A DNA stretch of 64,000 nt from Kosakonia arachidis (GCF_900116535.1 NZ_FPAU01000001.1:1227218-1291217), one strand, 5' to 3'. Shown: positions 18,029-26,569, counted from the first letter of the stretch. Numbers and translations are program-made. The notes: generated from the letters alone by a model not told the origin.

Positions 18029-19492
18029 ATGGAAAACAGACTATTAAAGGCGAAAGCCACGTTACCGGGTTATGATCGTAACAAACTGGTTCCACGCATT
18101 GTGCATTTGGGGTTTGGCGCTTTTCATCGTGCTCACCAGGCGGTGTATGCGGATATTCTGGCCGCAGAGTACGGCAGCGACTGGGGTTACTGCGAGGTCA
18201 ATCTGATTGGCGGCGAGCAACAAATTGCCGACCTTAAACAGCAGGGTAATCTGTACACCGTGGCAGAAATGTCTGCCGACGCGTGGACCGCACGGGTGGT
18301 CGGCGTGGTGAAACGCGCACTGCACGCGCAAGCTGATGGTCTGGAAACCGTGCTGGCCGCCATGTGCGAGCCGCAAGTGGCGATTGTCTCTCTGACCATC
18401 ACCGAAAAAGGGTATTGCCACTCACCGGCGACCGGAAAACTGATGCTCGATCATCCGTTAATCGCTGGCGACCTGCAAAATCCGCAGCAGCCAAAATCCG
18501 CAGTTGGCGTGGTGGTGGAAGCGCTGGCGCGTCGAAAAGCGGCAGGGCTGGCGGCATTCAGTGTGATGTCCTGCGATAACATGCCGGAAAACGGCCATGT
18601 TACCTGCAATGTGGTGTGTGCATATGCCCGTGAGGTGAATGCGGAACTGGCAGACTGGATTGAGACCAACGTGACGTTCCCGTCGACGATGGTGGACCGT
18701 ATTGTTCCGGCAGTAACAGCTGAAACGCTGGATAAAATCGAACAACTTACCGGCGTGCGCGATCCAGCAGGCGTGGCCTGCGAACCGTTCCGCCAGTGGG
18801 TGATTGAAGATAACTTTGTCGCGGGTCGTCCGTCATGGGAAAAAGCGGGCGCTGAACTGGTTGCCGACGTCGTGCCGTTTGAAGAGATGAAACTGCGTAT
18901 GCTGAATGGCAGCCACTCCTTCCTTGCTTATCTGGGGTATTTGGCCGGTTATCAGCATATCAATGAATGTATGGACGACGACAACTATCGCCGCGCAGCA
19001 CACGCGCTGATGCTGAAAGAGCAAGCACCGACGCTGAAAGTAAAAGGTGTTGACCTCGCGCGTTACGCCGATCTGCTGATCGCACGTTACAGCAACACCG
19101 CGCTGCGTCACCGTACCTGGCAGATCGCGATGGACGGTAGTCAGAAATTACCGCAACGTATGCTCGATTCCGTACGCTGGCATTTAGCGCATCAGGACTC
19201 CTTTGTGCTGCTGGCTCTGGGCGTGGCGGGTTGGATGCGTTACGTTGGCGGTGTTGATGAGCACGGCCAGGCAATCGAAGTGTGCGATCCGCTGCTGACG
19301 GTGATCCAGGGAGCCGTTAACGCAAGTGCGGAAGGCGAATCGCGCGTGCAGGCACTGCTGGGCATTGAGGCGATTTTTGGCAACGAACTGCCGAAGGAAG
19401 CGGCCTTTGTGGCACAGGTACAGAAGGCGTATCGTTCACTGCTGGAGAAAGGGGCGAAAGCGACTGTGGCAGAATACGCCTTAGCACTGTAA
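18029..19492 (+). CDS. ydfI: mannitol dehydrogenase-family oxidoreductase YdfI
   Basis: A 487-residue NAD-dependent polyol/hexonate oxidoreductase (UxaB/UxuB/MtlD family), aligned throughout with E. coli YdfI (486). The N-terminal part [18 protein letters not shown] binds the dinucleotide. [20 protein letters not shown] carries the family catalytic lysine and the conserved NGSHS. It probably interconverts fructuronate/mannonate-type substrates. An ATG 12 bases earlier (18017) is also possible; the one at 18029 fits the E. coli length. A strong terminator follows. Confidence 0.92.
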   Translation: MENRLLKAKATLPGYDRNKLVPRIVHLGFGAFHRAHQAVYADILAAEYGSDWGYCEVNLIGGEQQIADLKQQGNLYTVAEMSADAWTARVVGVVKRALHAQADGLETVLAAMCEPQVAIVSLTITEKGYCHSPATGKLMLDHPLIAGDLQNPQQPKSAVGVVVEALARRKAAGLAAFSVMSCDNMPENGHVTCNVVCAYAREVNAELADWIETNVTFPSTMVDRIVPAVTAETLDKIEQLTGVRDPAGVACEPFRQWVIEDNFVAGRPSWEKAGAELVADVVPFEEMKLRMLNGSHSFLAYLGYLAGYQHINECMDDDNYRRAAHALMLKEQAPTLKVKGVDLARYADLLIARYSNTALRHRTWQIAMDGSQKLPQRMLDSVRWHLAHQDSFVLLALGVAGWMRYVGGVDEHGQAIEVCDPLLTVIQGAVNASAEGESRVQALLGIEAIFGNELPKEAAFVAQVQKAYRSLLEKGAKATVAEYALAL

Positions 19493-19502
19493 ATCGTTTG
19501 AA

Positions 19503-19534
19503 GAATGCCGCCCCGGCGGCATTCTTTTTTTTTT
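19503..19534 (+). terminator. strong intrinsic terminator after ydfI
   Basis: A perfect 10-base stem GAATGCCGCC/GGCGGCATTC with a two-base apex is followed by ten consecutive T, eleven bases past the ydfI stop. It also faces the end of convergent ydfZ. Confidence 0.95.
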
Positions 19535-19558
19535 GCCTTTATTCGAGTACGTTACCCT

Positions 19559-19762
19559 TTAGTGCAGACCAAGCCGAATCAGTTCAACCGGTTCGAATTT
19601 ACCTTCACAACCTTCCACTTCTACCGTTTTACTGCGGCGCAGTTGCGCGGCGTTCAGTCCGTCAGCGTGAATGGCAATGATTTTGCCGGTGCGGCCTGTA
19701 CCGTTAATCATTACGCGGCTACCGGTGGTAATCGCATTGCGATTACGATCATAAGTCATCAT
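19559..19762 (-). CDS. ydfZ: selenium-binding small protein YdfZ
   Basis: A 67-residue protein equal in length to E. coli YdfZ, with the pattern [16 protein letters not shown] and a single-cysteine motif [10 protein letters not shown]. In E. coli selenium is attached to YdfZ without a selenocysteine codon, and none is present here. The start at 19762 (MMTYDRN) reproduces the family length; the ATG one codon later is equally possible. An FNR-like box lies upstream, consistent with anaerobic expression. Confidence 0.9.
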   Translation of the reverse strand: MMTYDRNRNAITTGSRVMINGTGRTGKIIAIHADGLNAAQLRRSKTVEVEGCEGKFEPVELIRLGLH

Positions 19763-19833
19763 GGTGGTTTCTCCTTGTTGATATCCAAAAAACAAAACGG
19801 GGCAGAAGATGTCCCCACTACGGACGCCTTATA

Positions 19834-19878
19834 AATACGCTCCTGAGATGACGAGTTTTTGTTTTTGATCAACATCAC
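19834..19878 (-). promoter_or_regulatory. candidate FNR-dependent ydfZ promoter
   Basis: TTGATCAACATCAC (19865-19878) matches the FNR consensus at 9 of 10 positions and reads equally on the minus strand. A TATTTA hexamer (minus strand, 19834-19839) is a fair -10 and puts the site centre near -44. E. coli ydfZ is known to be FNR-activated. Confidence 0.6.
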
Positions 19879-20456
19879 ACTTTTTTGCTGAAAAAATTTT
19901 TGATATCACGCGATGACAACCCTCTTCACTCAACCGGATATAGATATATAACACGCGTTTATTTTCCTGAACTGTTTTTATTCATTAATGAAAAAAGGTT
20001 TTTAAGATTTTCCTGATTACTAATCGCCGCGCGATAACGCGTACACTATGTAACGATGTGTTAGTGATTGTTTCGAGCTTTTAGAGCAGTATAATTCTGC
20101 GCCGTTTTTTTGAATAAAAAATAGGGCGATTTTTTAAATAAAAGTGAAGTGGCGACAGAGTAAAGGAAGCATGGTTTTTGTTGGCAAGTAATGAAGGGAG
20201 ATAGATTGATTTACGCTGGCTATTCTGTCCGGAACTTGCCGAAAGTAACAACTGAATAAACATACATCTGGAATTATTACGTATCGGAATTATTAATTAA
20301 TACCGTCTGTTTATTAACAAATAGATGGGGGCTGTGAACGTTTTTTATAAAATTGATTTAATTTAACCTGTTGATGTTAGGGTGTTTTTTTGTTGAAAAA
20401 GTGTCTTATTTCTTCATCTTAATACTGTTATAACGATACTGATTGGGGGTGACATA
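19879..20456. other. AT-rich non-coding stretch before the DUF1796-type gene
   Basis: About 580 bases, conspicuously richer in A and T than the flanking backbone, with homopolymer T and A runs. No frame with a recognisable product was found on either strand. It probably holds the promoter of the gene at 20457 and marks the edge of an acquired islet. Confidence 0.5.
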
Positions 20457-21293
20457 ATGAAAAGTGAAGTCATCAAACAACTGGTGAGAAATCATCTTAA
20501 GTCGCTTAAACGCACAATTACGCATCTGAGGAAAAAATGGAAATATCGGCATGGTGGTGATGTGGACGTGTACTGGGTTTCCCTGGGGGAAAATTGCCTG
20601 CCTGATGATATTCTTCGGCGGCACAACAGAAAATCGTTCAGCTCTATTTTTTCCTCCGGGCGTTCTAATATAGAATATATTCTTGAGATGGAAAAAGATA
20701 ATTACCAGAATTTACTGGACAAAGCATATCTGAAACATTTTCCCGATGGCAACCATTCTGTTGTACGCTCCACCTATTATAAGCATTGCGTTGGTCAATA
20801 CAGCGAAAGGCATATGCTGGGATTTGAATTCACGCACCACGATCCCCTCGACATTTCCGCTGATAAGCAGACATTCAAACGGCGCATTAAGCGTCAACTC
20901 GCCTGGCGAGGAAATAAAAATTTTGTTTTTCTTTATCATCATCGCGTCACGGCGAATTCCGATCTTGCGCTGTTAAGAGAACATCTGAATGAGCTGTTGT
21001 CGTTGTACAACACGAAAGGCTGCGAGTGTGAAGTGATGCTTTTCTATCAGCATATCGTCCCGCAGGAGACACCGAAGCGTATCGATTTCACGCCGCATCA
21101 TTCCGGCTTATTGGAGTTCGTCTGTCATACCCATGAGATTTGGGGCGGAGATGATCAGGATACGTTCTGGGCGCGAAAAGATGACGCTCTTTTTACCGAG
21201 ATGTTTGACACCGTTGATCGGTACAACTTGAGTAAAGGCGGATCCCGTCGTGAACTGATGCCAGTGGCTACCAACACTGGCATGCCGGTTTAA
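20457..21293 (+). CDS. DUF1796-type putative papain-like cysteine peptidase
   Basis: A 278-residue protein. After a basic N-terminus, residues about 39-48 read YWVSLGENCL, followed by DILRRHNRKSFSSIFSSG. This resembles the DUF1796 family (putative papain-like cysteine peptidases), whose members start with SLGxNC and a following folded block. LGFEFTHHDP and FLYHHRVT are further conserved-looking segments. A GGGGGTGA ribosome site precedes the ATG. No signal peptide or membrane span is visible. The gene has no partner, sits in AT-rich DNA between ydfZ and rspR, and looks acquired. Family-level call only; the substrate is unknown. Confidence 0.6.
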   Translation: MKSEVIKQLVRNHLKSLKRTITHLRKKWKYRHGGDVDVYWVSLGENCLPDDILRRHNRKSFSSIFSSGRSNIEYILEMEKDNYQNLLDKAYLKHFPDGNHSVVRSTYYKHCVGQYSERHMLGFEFTHHDPLDISADKQTFKRRIKRQLAWRGNKNFVFLYHHRVTANSDLALLREHLNELLSLYNTKGCECEVMLFYQHIVPQETPKRIDFTPHHSGLLEFVCHTHEIWGGDDQDTFWARKDDALFTEMFDTVDRYNLSKGGSRRELMPVATNTGMPV

Positions 21294-21371
21294 CCGTTGA
21301 CTCAAGATGTATGGTGCGGTGAACTGCCTGTGAGGGTGGCTCACCGCCAGATGTCTGTGATGGTGAGGAGA

Positions 21372-22058
21372 TTAATCCTCACTGAACCAGTCGCGATTTT
21401 CCTGGCGAATGGTTTTTACTGATTCGCTGATCTCCTGCAAGTGCAGACTCATGGCGTGGTCGACTTCATCAGGGTCACGTTTTTCCAGCGCGGTAAAGAT
21501 ATCCATGTGCTGACGCAGTAGCATTTCCGGCGGCGAAACGTGGTCAAGACTCATATAGCGTACGCGGTCGATGGTAGCTTTGATGTTTTCGATAGTGTCC
21601 CACGCCAGCTGGCAATCTGCGATCAGCGCCAGCTTCTGGTGGAAATTATCATCCAGCTCGAAGAAATCAGTAAGCTGCTTGCGCTCGATGGCGGTACGCT
21701 GTTGATTGAGGTTTTGCTCAAGCAGGTAGCAGGCGCTGTCATCAATAAGCGTGGCGGCGCGGCGGGCGACGGCGCATTCGATCGCCTGACGCACGAAGCA
21801 ACCATTACGGACCTGCGTCATGGAAATCTTGTTAACGTAACTGCCGCGCTGCGGGCGGATCTGAATCAGACCGTTTTCCGCCAGCTTAATAAAGGCTTCA
21901 CGCACCGGCTGGCGAGAAACGTCGAAACGCACCGACACCTCTTTTTCCGACAACGGCGTACCCGGTGGTATCAGGCAATGCACAATATCACGCCGTAGAA
22001 TGCGGTAAATTTGTTGATTTACAGGCTGTACAGGGTTGAGTTGCGTTTCAGCGGCCAT
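21372..22058 (-). CDS. rspR: GntR/FadR-type repressor RspR
   Basis: A 228-residue regulator, the same length as E. coli YdfH/RspR. The N-terminal GntR winged helix (about 12-80) contains [20 protein letters not shown] and [19 protein letters not shown]. The FCD effector domain (about 90-220) has the metal-binding histidine pattern in DNFHQKL and RQHMDIF. RspR represses rspAB in E. coli. Its own upstream region carries the GTATGGTAG motif shared with rspA, which suggests autoregulation. Confidence 0.94.
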   Translation of the reverse strand: MAAETQLNPVQPVNQQIYRILRRDIVHCLIPPGTPLSEKEVSVRFDVSRQPVREAFIKLAENGLIQIRPQRGSYVNKISMTQVRNGCFVRQAIECAVARRAATLIDDSACYLLEQNLNQQRTAIERKQLTDFFELDDNFHQKLALIADCQLAWDTIENIKATIDRVRYMSLDHVSPPEMLLRQHMDIFTALEKRDPDEVDHAMSLHLQEISESVKTIRQENRDWFSED

Positions 22059-22088
22059 TCACTCTTACTTTTTAAAGGGGTAACCCGG

Positions 22089-22097
22089 CTACCATAC
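22089..22097 (-). promoter_or_regulatory. candidate RspR autoregulatory site
   Basis: CTACCATAC on the plus strand reads GTATGGTAG on the rspR strand, about 30 bases before the rspR start. It is identical over nine bases to the rspA promoter copy at 14109-14117. Confidence 0.4.
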
Positions 22098-22147
22098 CAT
22101 TTATTTACGGTGCATCCCATACCCGGCCCGCAGACCGGGTAGGAAAT

Positions 22148-22897
22148 TTAACCCGGACGGTGAACGTTTAAACCCGCATATGTCTGGCTTACCGGCATCA
22201 TCTCAAGGGTGTTGATGTTCACATGTTTCGGAAGCGTTGCCACCCACCAGACAGCTTCGGTTACATCTTCCGGCGTCAGCGCAGTGGTATTTTCGTAGGT
22301 TTTCCCCGCTTTGGCGTCATCGCCTTTAAAGCGCACGTTCGAAAACTCCGTACCACCGACCAGACCTGGCTCGATATTGGTCACGCGAACCGCAGTACCG
22401 CTCAGATCGGTACGCAGGTTAAGGCTGAACTGGCGCACAAACGCTTTGCTTGCTCCGTAGACGTTGCCGCCCGCATATGGCCAGCTCCCCGCAGTTGAAC
22501 CGATATTGATGATATGGCCGCGATTACGTTCCACCATGCCAGGCAGTACCGCGCGCGTCATGTAAACCAGACCTTTGTTATTGGTATCGATCATCGTTTC
22601 CCAGTCATCAACGCTGGCTTTATGTGCAGGCTCAAGCCCCAGCGCCAGACCGGCATTGTTGACCAGCACATCAATTTCGCGCCACTGTGCTGGCAAAGAA
22701 GCCATTAACTCGTCAATAGCCGCACGGTTGCGCACATCCAACTGCGCGATGTAAAGGTTATCCCCCAGTTCGTCTTTCAGTTCCTGTAAACGTTCCTGAC
22801 GACGGCCTGTGGCGATCACTTTGTGACCGTTCTGAATAAAACGGCGTGTGATGCCTTCGCCAAAACCTGCCGTTGCCCCGGTAACCAGAATAATCAT
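22148..22897 (-). CDS. ydfG: YdfG, NADP-dependent 3-hydroxy acid dehydrogenase
   Basis: A 249-residue short-chain dehydrogenase that oxidises 3-hydroxy acids such as L-allo-threonine and serine with NADP, and also reduces malonic semialdehyde. TGATAGFGEGIT (about 6-17) is the dinucleotide loop, NNAGLAL the NNAG motif, and the catalytic Ser-Tyr-Lys triad is in NIGSTAGSWPYAGGNVYGASK. The start at 22897 (MIILVTG) has GAGGA eight bases upstream and matches E. coli YdfG (248). Confidence 0.95.
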   Translation of the reverse strand: MIILVTGATAGFGEGITRRFIQNGHKVIATGRRQERLQELKDELGDNLYIAQLDVRNRAAIDELMASLPAQWREIDVLVNNAGLALGLEPAHKASVDDWETMIDTNNKGLVYMTRAVLPGMVERNRGHIINIGSTAGSWPYAGGNVYGASKAFVRQFSLNLRTDLSGTAVRVTNIEPGLVGGTEFSNVRFKGDDAKAGKTYENTTALTPEDVTEAVWWVATLPKHVNINTLEMMPVSQTYAGLNVHRPG

Positions 22898-23083
22898 CAC
22901 ATTGTTCCTCAACGCTTTTTGTGGTGTTGAACGCTAGCATGACCGCATGTTTGCGGTAACACAAGTCTTCCGCCTTACAGTGTGGCAAAAAACGCCCGCT
23001 TGTGCGGCAGCAGAGAGAGAAAGATTGCGATGCGCGCAGCGGATGCCTACTCTGAGAAGATTCACCATGTTCAGGAGCGAAAC

Positions 23084-25129
23084 ATGTCGGTTACCAATCC
23101 CTTTTTCTCGGCAAGCCCGCTGCCGTACCAGGCCCCGCCGTTTGATGTGATTACTGATGAACACTACCGCCCGGCGTTTGACGAAGGCGTGCGGCAAAAG
23201 CGCGCGGAAATCGCTGCCATTACGGCGAACCCGGCTGCCGCTGATTTTAACAATACGCTGCTGGCGCTAGAGCAGAGCGGTCACCTGCTGAATCAGGTAA
23301 CCAGCGTCTTTTTCGCCATGACCTCCGCGCATACTAATGATTTTTTACAGCAGCTCGATGAGGCGTTTTCCACAGAGCTGGCGGAACTGGCGAACGATAT
23401 TTATCTTGATGATGCGCTGTTTGCCCGCGTGGAAAATTTATGGCGCCAGCGTGAGGCACTCGGGCTGGATGCAGAGTCGCTGCGCCTTGTCGAAACGACG
23501 TATCAGAAGTTTGTCCTCGCAGGCGCTACGTTGAACGCAGAAGATAAAACAACGTTGAAAGCGCTGAATACCGAAGCGGCAGCGCTGACCAGCCAGTTTA
23601 ACCAACGTTTGCTGGCTGCAGATAAGACGGGCGGGCTGGTGGTGGACGATGTTCATCAACTCGATGGCTTAAGTACTGAAGAGATCGCCTCGGCCGCTGA
23701 AGCGGCGAAGGCGAAAGGGCTGAAAAACCGCTGGCTGCTCACGCTGCTCAATACCACACAGCAACCCGCGCTGGCTACGCTGCGCGATCGCCAGACCCGT
23801 GAAAATCTGTTTACCGCCGGTTGGCTGCGCACACAGCGAGGGGATGCCAATGATACCCGCGCGATTGTGCTGCGTCTGGTGCAACTTCGTGCGCGGCAGG
23901 CGAAACTGCTTGGCTTTAACGATTTTGCCAGCTGGAAAATCGCCGATCAGATGGCCGGTACTCCGCAGGCTGCACTGACATTCATGCGTGATATTGCACC
24001 TGCTGCCCGCGCACGCGCCGAGCGGGAACTGGCTGACATTCAACAGATGATTGACACCCGGCAAGGCGGCTTTAGCGCGCAGGCCTGGGATTGGGCGTTC
24101 TATGCTGAGCAGGTTCGTCTGGCGAAATATGCGCTGGATGAATCGCAAATCAAACCTTATTTCGCGCTCAACTCTGTGCTCACGGACGGGGTGTTCTGGG
24201 CGGCGAGTGAGCTGTTTGGTATTCGGTTCACCGAGCGTTTTGATATTCCTGTTTATCATCCCGATGTGCGCGTGTGGGAGATTTTCGATGCAGACGGCTA
24301 CGGTCTGGCTCTCTTTTACGGTGATTTCTACGCCCGCGACTCAAAAAGCGGCGGCGCATGGATGGGTAATTTTGTTGAACAATCTACGCTGAATGGCACG
24401 CAGCCGGTGATTTATAATGTCTGTAACTACCAGAAGCCGGCGACCGGGCAGGCGGCGTTGCTGTCGTGGGATGACGTGATTACTCTGTTTCATGAGTTTG
24501 GCCACACACTGCATGGGCTGTTTGCCAGCCAGCGTTACGCCACACTTTCTGGCACCAATACGCCGCGCGATTTCGTCGAGTTCCCTTCGCAAATCAATGA
24601 GCACTGGGCCAGCCAGCCGCAGGTTTTCGCTCACTACGCCCGCCATCATCAGAGCGGCGAGCCGATGCCGGAGGCATTGCGTGAGAAAATACTGCAAGCC
24701 ACTCAGTTCAATAAAGGCTACGACATGACCGAATTACTGAGTGCGGCGCTGCTCGACATGAACTGGCATGCACTGGCCGATGGCGCCGGGGTGAATGATG
24801 TCGATGAGTTTGAGCGTGAAGCGATTCGCAAGGAGCATCTCGATTTGGCGGCAGTACCGCCGCGTTATCGCAGCAGTTACTTCGCGCATATTTTTGGTGG
24901 CGGTTATGCCGCTGGCTACTATGCCTATTTATGGACGCAGATGCTGGCCGATGACGGTTATCAGTGGTTTGTGGAGCAGGGCGGTTTAACCCGTGAGAAT
25001 GGGCAACGCTTCCGCGAAGCCATTTTGTCGCGCGGTAACAGCAGCGATCTCCGGGAACTTTATCGACAATGGCGCGGCCATGATCCGCAAATCGAGCCGA
25101 TGCTGAAAAACCGTGGGTTAAGCGATTAA
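23084..25129 (+). CDS. dcp: peptidyl-dipeptidase Dcp
   Basis: A 681-residue M3-family zinc metallopeptidase that removes C-terminal dipeptides; the length is identical to E. coli Dcp. The zinc motif is HEFGH (in TLFHEFGHTLHG, near residue 470), with the third ligand expected in the following helix near DFVEFPSQINEHW. FAHIFGGGYAAGYYAYLW is typical of the C-terminal half. The ATG at 23084 follows CAGGAG and gives the family N-terminus MSVTNPFF; an earlier in-frame ATG adds 34 unrelated residues. Confidence 0.95.
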   Translation: MSVTNPFFSASPLPYQAPPFDVITDEHYRPAFDEGVRQKRAEIAAITANPAAADFNNTLLALEQSGHLLNQVTSVFFAMTSAHTNDFLQQLDEAFSTELAELANDIYLDDALFARVENLWRQREALGLDAESLRLVETTYQKFVLAGATLNAEDKTTLKALNTEAAALTSQFNQRLLAADKTGGLVVDDVHQLDGLSTEEIASAAEAAKAKGLKNRWLLTLLNTTQQPALATLRDRQTRENLFTAGWLRTQRGDANDTRAIVLRLVQLRARQAKLLGFNDFASWKIADQMAGTPQAALTFMRDIAPAARARAERELADIQQMIDTRQGGFSAQAWDWAFYAEQVRLAKYALDESQIKPYFALNSVLTDGVFWAASELFGIRFTERFDIPVYHPDVRVWEIFDADGYGLALFYGDFYARDSKSGGAWMGNFVEQSTLNGTQPVIYNVCNYQKPATGQAALLSWDDVITLFHEFGHTLHGLFASQRYATLSGTNTPRDFVEFPSQINEHWASQPQVFAHYARHHQSGEPMPEALREKILQATQFNKGYDMTELLSAALLDMNWHALADGAGVNDVDEFEREAIRKEHLDLAAVPPRYRSSYFAHIFGGGYAAGYYAYLWTQMLADDGYQWFVEQGGLTRENGQRFREAILSRGNSSDLRELYRQWRGHDPQIEPMLKNRGLSD

Positions 25130-25174
25130 TTACGGGCGGAAATGCTTTAAAAAGTTACATAACTCTCAGGGTTA

Positions 25175-25203
25175 TTGACCTGTTTGCTCGTGAGAAATAC
25201 CGT
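25175..25203 (+). promoter_or_regulatory. promoter of a candidate small RNA
   Basis: TTGACC (25175-25180) and TACCGT (25198-25203) are separated by 17 bases. The predicted start, about seven bases further, falls at the first base of a stem (GGTGAT, 25211) that closes a folded region ending in a perfect terminator. Confidence 0.5.
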
Positions 25204-25210
25204 AAAAGAT

Positions 25211-25361
25211 GGTGATGAATCCCCCTGCGCGGAGGGGCAACCAGGCAAACCTTTTTGGGATATCGCGGGTTTCGTGGTCTGGCGCGAACTCACCGGGAGG
25301 CACCCGGCATCACCGTAAACTCCTCTGCCAGAGGCCTGTATCATCGGGCCTCTGGCTTTTT
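25211..25361 (+). ncRNA. candidate structured small RNA downstream of dcp
   Basis: About 150 bases in the dcp-25576 gap look like a free-standing RNA. GGTGAT (25211-25216) can pair with ATCACC (25309-25314), closing a multibranch region. Inside are local stems: CCCC/GGGG in CCCCCTGCGCGGAGGGG and CCGGG/CCCGG in CCGGGAGGCACCCGG. A ten-base perfect terminator stem GCCAGAGGCC/GGCCTCTGGC (25327-25356) with a T run ends it. A -35/-10 pair lies at the right distance upstream. I do not recognise the family. A 63-codon frame overlapping it has a composition expected of structured RNA, not protein. Confidence 0.6.
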
Positions 25362-25575
25362 ACTTTCCTCTCGCTTTACAGCGTTCATTCCCGCTTTTAG
25401 CTTACTCAGTTGTTAAAATGTGGGCTATCTCACATTTACTACCGTGGTGTTATGCAGTTCATTAAGCCAAATTAAAGGACATGATTTGAGCGTTAACATT
25501 CTGTGGCATAACCCGGGCATTCAGACAATGACTGTGTTAATGTCGAATTAAATTTGAGCAACTGAGGTAACCGAC

Positions 25576-25794
25576 ATGACCAAAAATGTAGTGGTAATAC
25601 GCGCCGGTGGTAAAGTTGAAAACGTGACCGTGGAGGACAATGCTAAATCGGTCTCATTCAAAAATGAGAAGAGCTCGTTTCTCGAAATCCCGATTGAACC
25701 CTGGGAGCTGGATGGCGAAACCTTCCTCGTTGCCCGTTTCTCCGATCTGGTGAGCCAACAGGAAACCGAACAGGCCATCCGGAAATTTTACTAA
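25576..25794 (+). CDS. conserved-looking 72-residue protein of unknown function
   Basis: A 72-residue acidic protein starting MTKNVVVIRAGGKVENVTVE, with a GAGGTAA ribosome site eight bases before the ATG and its own terminator right after the stop. There is no signal peptide, membrane span or cysteine. Alternating hydrophobic segments (VVVIRA, SSFLEIPIE, TFLVARF) suggest a small beta-rich fold. The coding look and terminator support a real gene, but I do not recognise a family. It lies in the dcp-mgrR interval. Confidence 0.7.
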   Translation: MTKNVVVIRAGGKVENVTVEDNAKSVSFKNEKSSFLEIPIEPWELDGETFLVARFSDLVSQQETEQAIRKFY

Positions 25795-25800
25795 TTGCTG

Positions 25801-25821
25801 ACCGCCTGAGGGCGGTTTTTT
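25801..25821 (+). terminator. terminator after the 72-residue gene
   Basis: An ACCGCC/GGCGGT stem with a TGAG loop followed by six T, seven bases past the stop at 25794. Confidence 0.9.
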
Positions 25822-25946
25822 ACGTCATGTCTCTGCCAGAATTGAACGTTAGCGTTTCGTGCAAATAGCGGGAAATAAAATGTGCATAGTTTGTGCAGCC
25901 GCAGCCACCTGGTTATCACGCAGTATTCAAAACATAAAAATCAAAA

Positions 25947-25963
25947 GGGCCTCAATGAGGCCC
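25947..25963 (-). terminator. symmetrical terminator after the zinc-ribbon frame
   Basis: A GGGCCTC/GAGGCCC stem with an AAT loop is flanked by AAAA and TTTT, so it can work on both strands. On the minus strand it follows the zinc-ribbon frame stop (25966) by two bases. Confidence 0.85.
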
Positions 25964-25965
25964 TT

Positions 25966-26145
25966 TTACATTACCGGTTTTGGCCACCGTCGGCGACGTG
26001 GCGTGGATATACAGGATCGGACCGTCAGTCTTGTTCCACATACTGAGCAAATTGCGCCATGTGGCTGTTGTCGTTCCGGGCAGAATGTGGTGAATAAAAA
26101 CTTGTGGTTGTTGCAAACCGGGCACTGAAATTTGAGATTGGGGAT
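25966..26145 (-). CDS. zinc-ribbon mini-protein frame without a standard start codon
   Basis: A minus-strand frame of 59 residues reads IPNLKFQCPVCNNHK, continues through FCPERQQPHGAICSVCG, and ends in an arginine-rich tail. Two CxxC knuckles (CPVC and CSVC, 21 residues between their inner cysteines) form a typical zinc ribbon. An in-frame TAA lies eight codons upstream of the first cysteine block, and no ATG, GTG or TTG occurs between it and the motif. The best-placed codon is an ATC at 26143-26145, four bases after a perfect GGAGG. A symmetrical terminator follows the stop. Either the start codon has mutated (pseudogene) or an unusual start is used. I do not recognise a named gene. Confidence 0.45.
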   Translation of the reverse strand: MPNLKFQCPVCNNHKFLFTTFCPERQQPHGAICSVCGTRLTVRSCISTPRRRRWPKPVM

Positions 26146-26269
26146 AACCCCTCCGGTCTGTTAAATGGAGAGTTGACGGTAACACACTCTGATTGCGCTG
26201 AAAGATATATCCTCAATACTTTCAACAATAAAACGTTTCGCCGGTGCTTTTTTATCGCCAGTTCAGCTT

Positions 26270-26304
26270 TGTTTAACCTTTATTGAGGCATTAACTGCTA
26301 GCTT
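26270..26304 (+). promoter_or_regulatory. PhoP-box promoter of mgrR
   Basis: TGTTTA-ACCTT-TATTGA (26270-26286) fits a PhoP direct repeat with the required five-base spacer. Twelve bases further lies TAGCTT (26299-26304) as -10. E. coli mgrR is PhoP-activated in low magnesium. The same half-site and spacing occur in front of mgtS on the other strand. Confidence 0.6.
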
Positions 26305-26310
26305 AGTCAG

Positions 26311-26401
26311 TACAGCGTTTACCCATCCCGTTGAGTGAACGTACAGAATAAGACAAAACTATCCATGCAAGCATTGACCGCCATTACGGCGGTTTTTTTT
26401 T
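26311..26401 (+). ncRNA. mgrR: MgrR-like Hfq-binding small RNA
   Basis: The predicted transcript starts about seven bases after the PhoP-dependent -10 and ends at an ACCGCC/GGCGGT terminator stem (26377-26393) with a nine-base T run. This gives about 90 bases, against 98 for E. coli MgrR. Identification rests on position next to mgtS and near dcp, the PhoP-box promoter, the length and the terminator, not on recalled sequence identity. MgrR represses eptB and other mRNAs and so alters LPS modification. Confidence 0.65.
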
Positions 26402-26416
26402 GTATGATGAAAGAAA

Positions 26417-26448
26417 AAGGCCCCTCACGCGTTTACGCAAGGGGCCTT
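26417..26448 (-). terminator. terminator of mgtS
   Basis: An AAGGCCCC/GGGGCCTT stem; on the minus strand it is followed by TTTCTTTC. It lies 25 bases past the mgtS stop, between the ends of mgrR and mgtS. Confidence 0.85.
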
Positions 26449-26473
26449 CACGGTGGGGGATTATCGCTATTCA

Positions 26474-26569
26474 TCAATCGTCCCATTTGTGACTAAAATA
26501 AGCAGCAAGAAACCCGGAAAAAAGAATTACTCCCAGTACTGCCACAAAGACATGCATATTTGCCATCAT
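26474..26569 (-). CDS. mgtS: MgtS, 31-residue small membrane protein
   Basis: A 31-residue single-span protein reading MMANMHVFVAVLGVILF and ending LAAYFSHKWDD, very close to E. coli MgtS (YneM, 31 residues). It is induced at low magnesium and protects the importer MgtA from FtsH proteolysis; it also acts on PitA. A GGAGG site is six bases upstream. A PhoP-box-like promoter lies about 65-100 bases upstream. Confidence 0.95.
   Translation of the reverse strand: MMANMHVFVAVLGVILFSGFLAAYFSHKWDD

Noticed and set aside
25209..25400. A 63-codon frame over the candidate small RNA.
   Set aside because: It runs through the paired stems and the terminator, and its Arg/Pro/Gly-rich content follows from the GC-rich structure.
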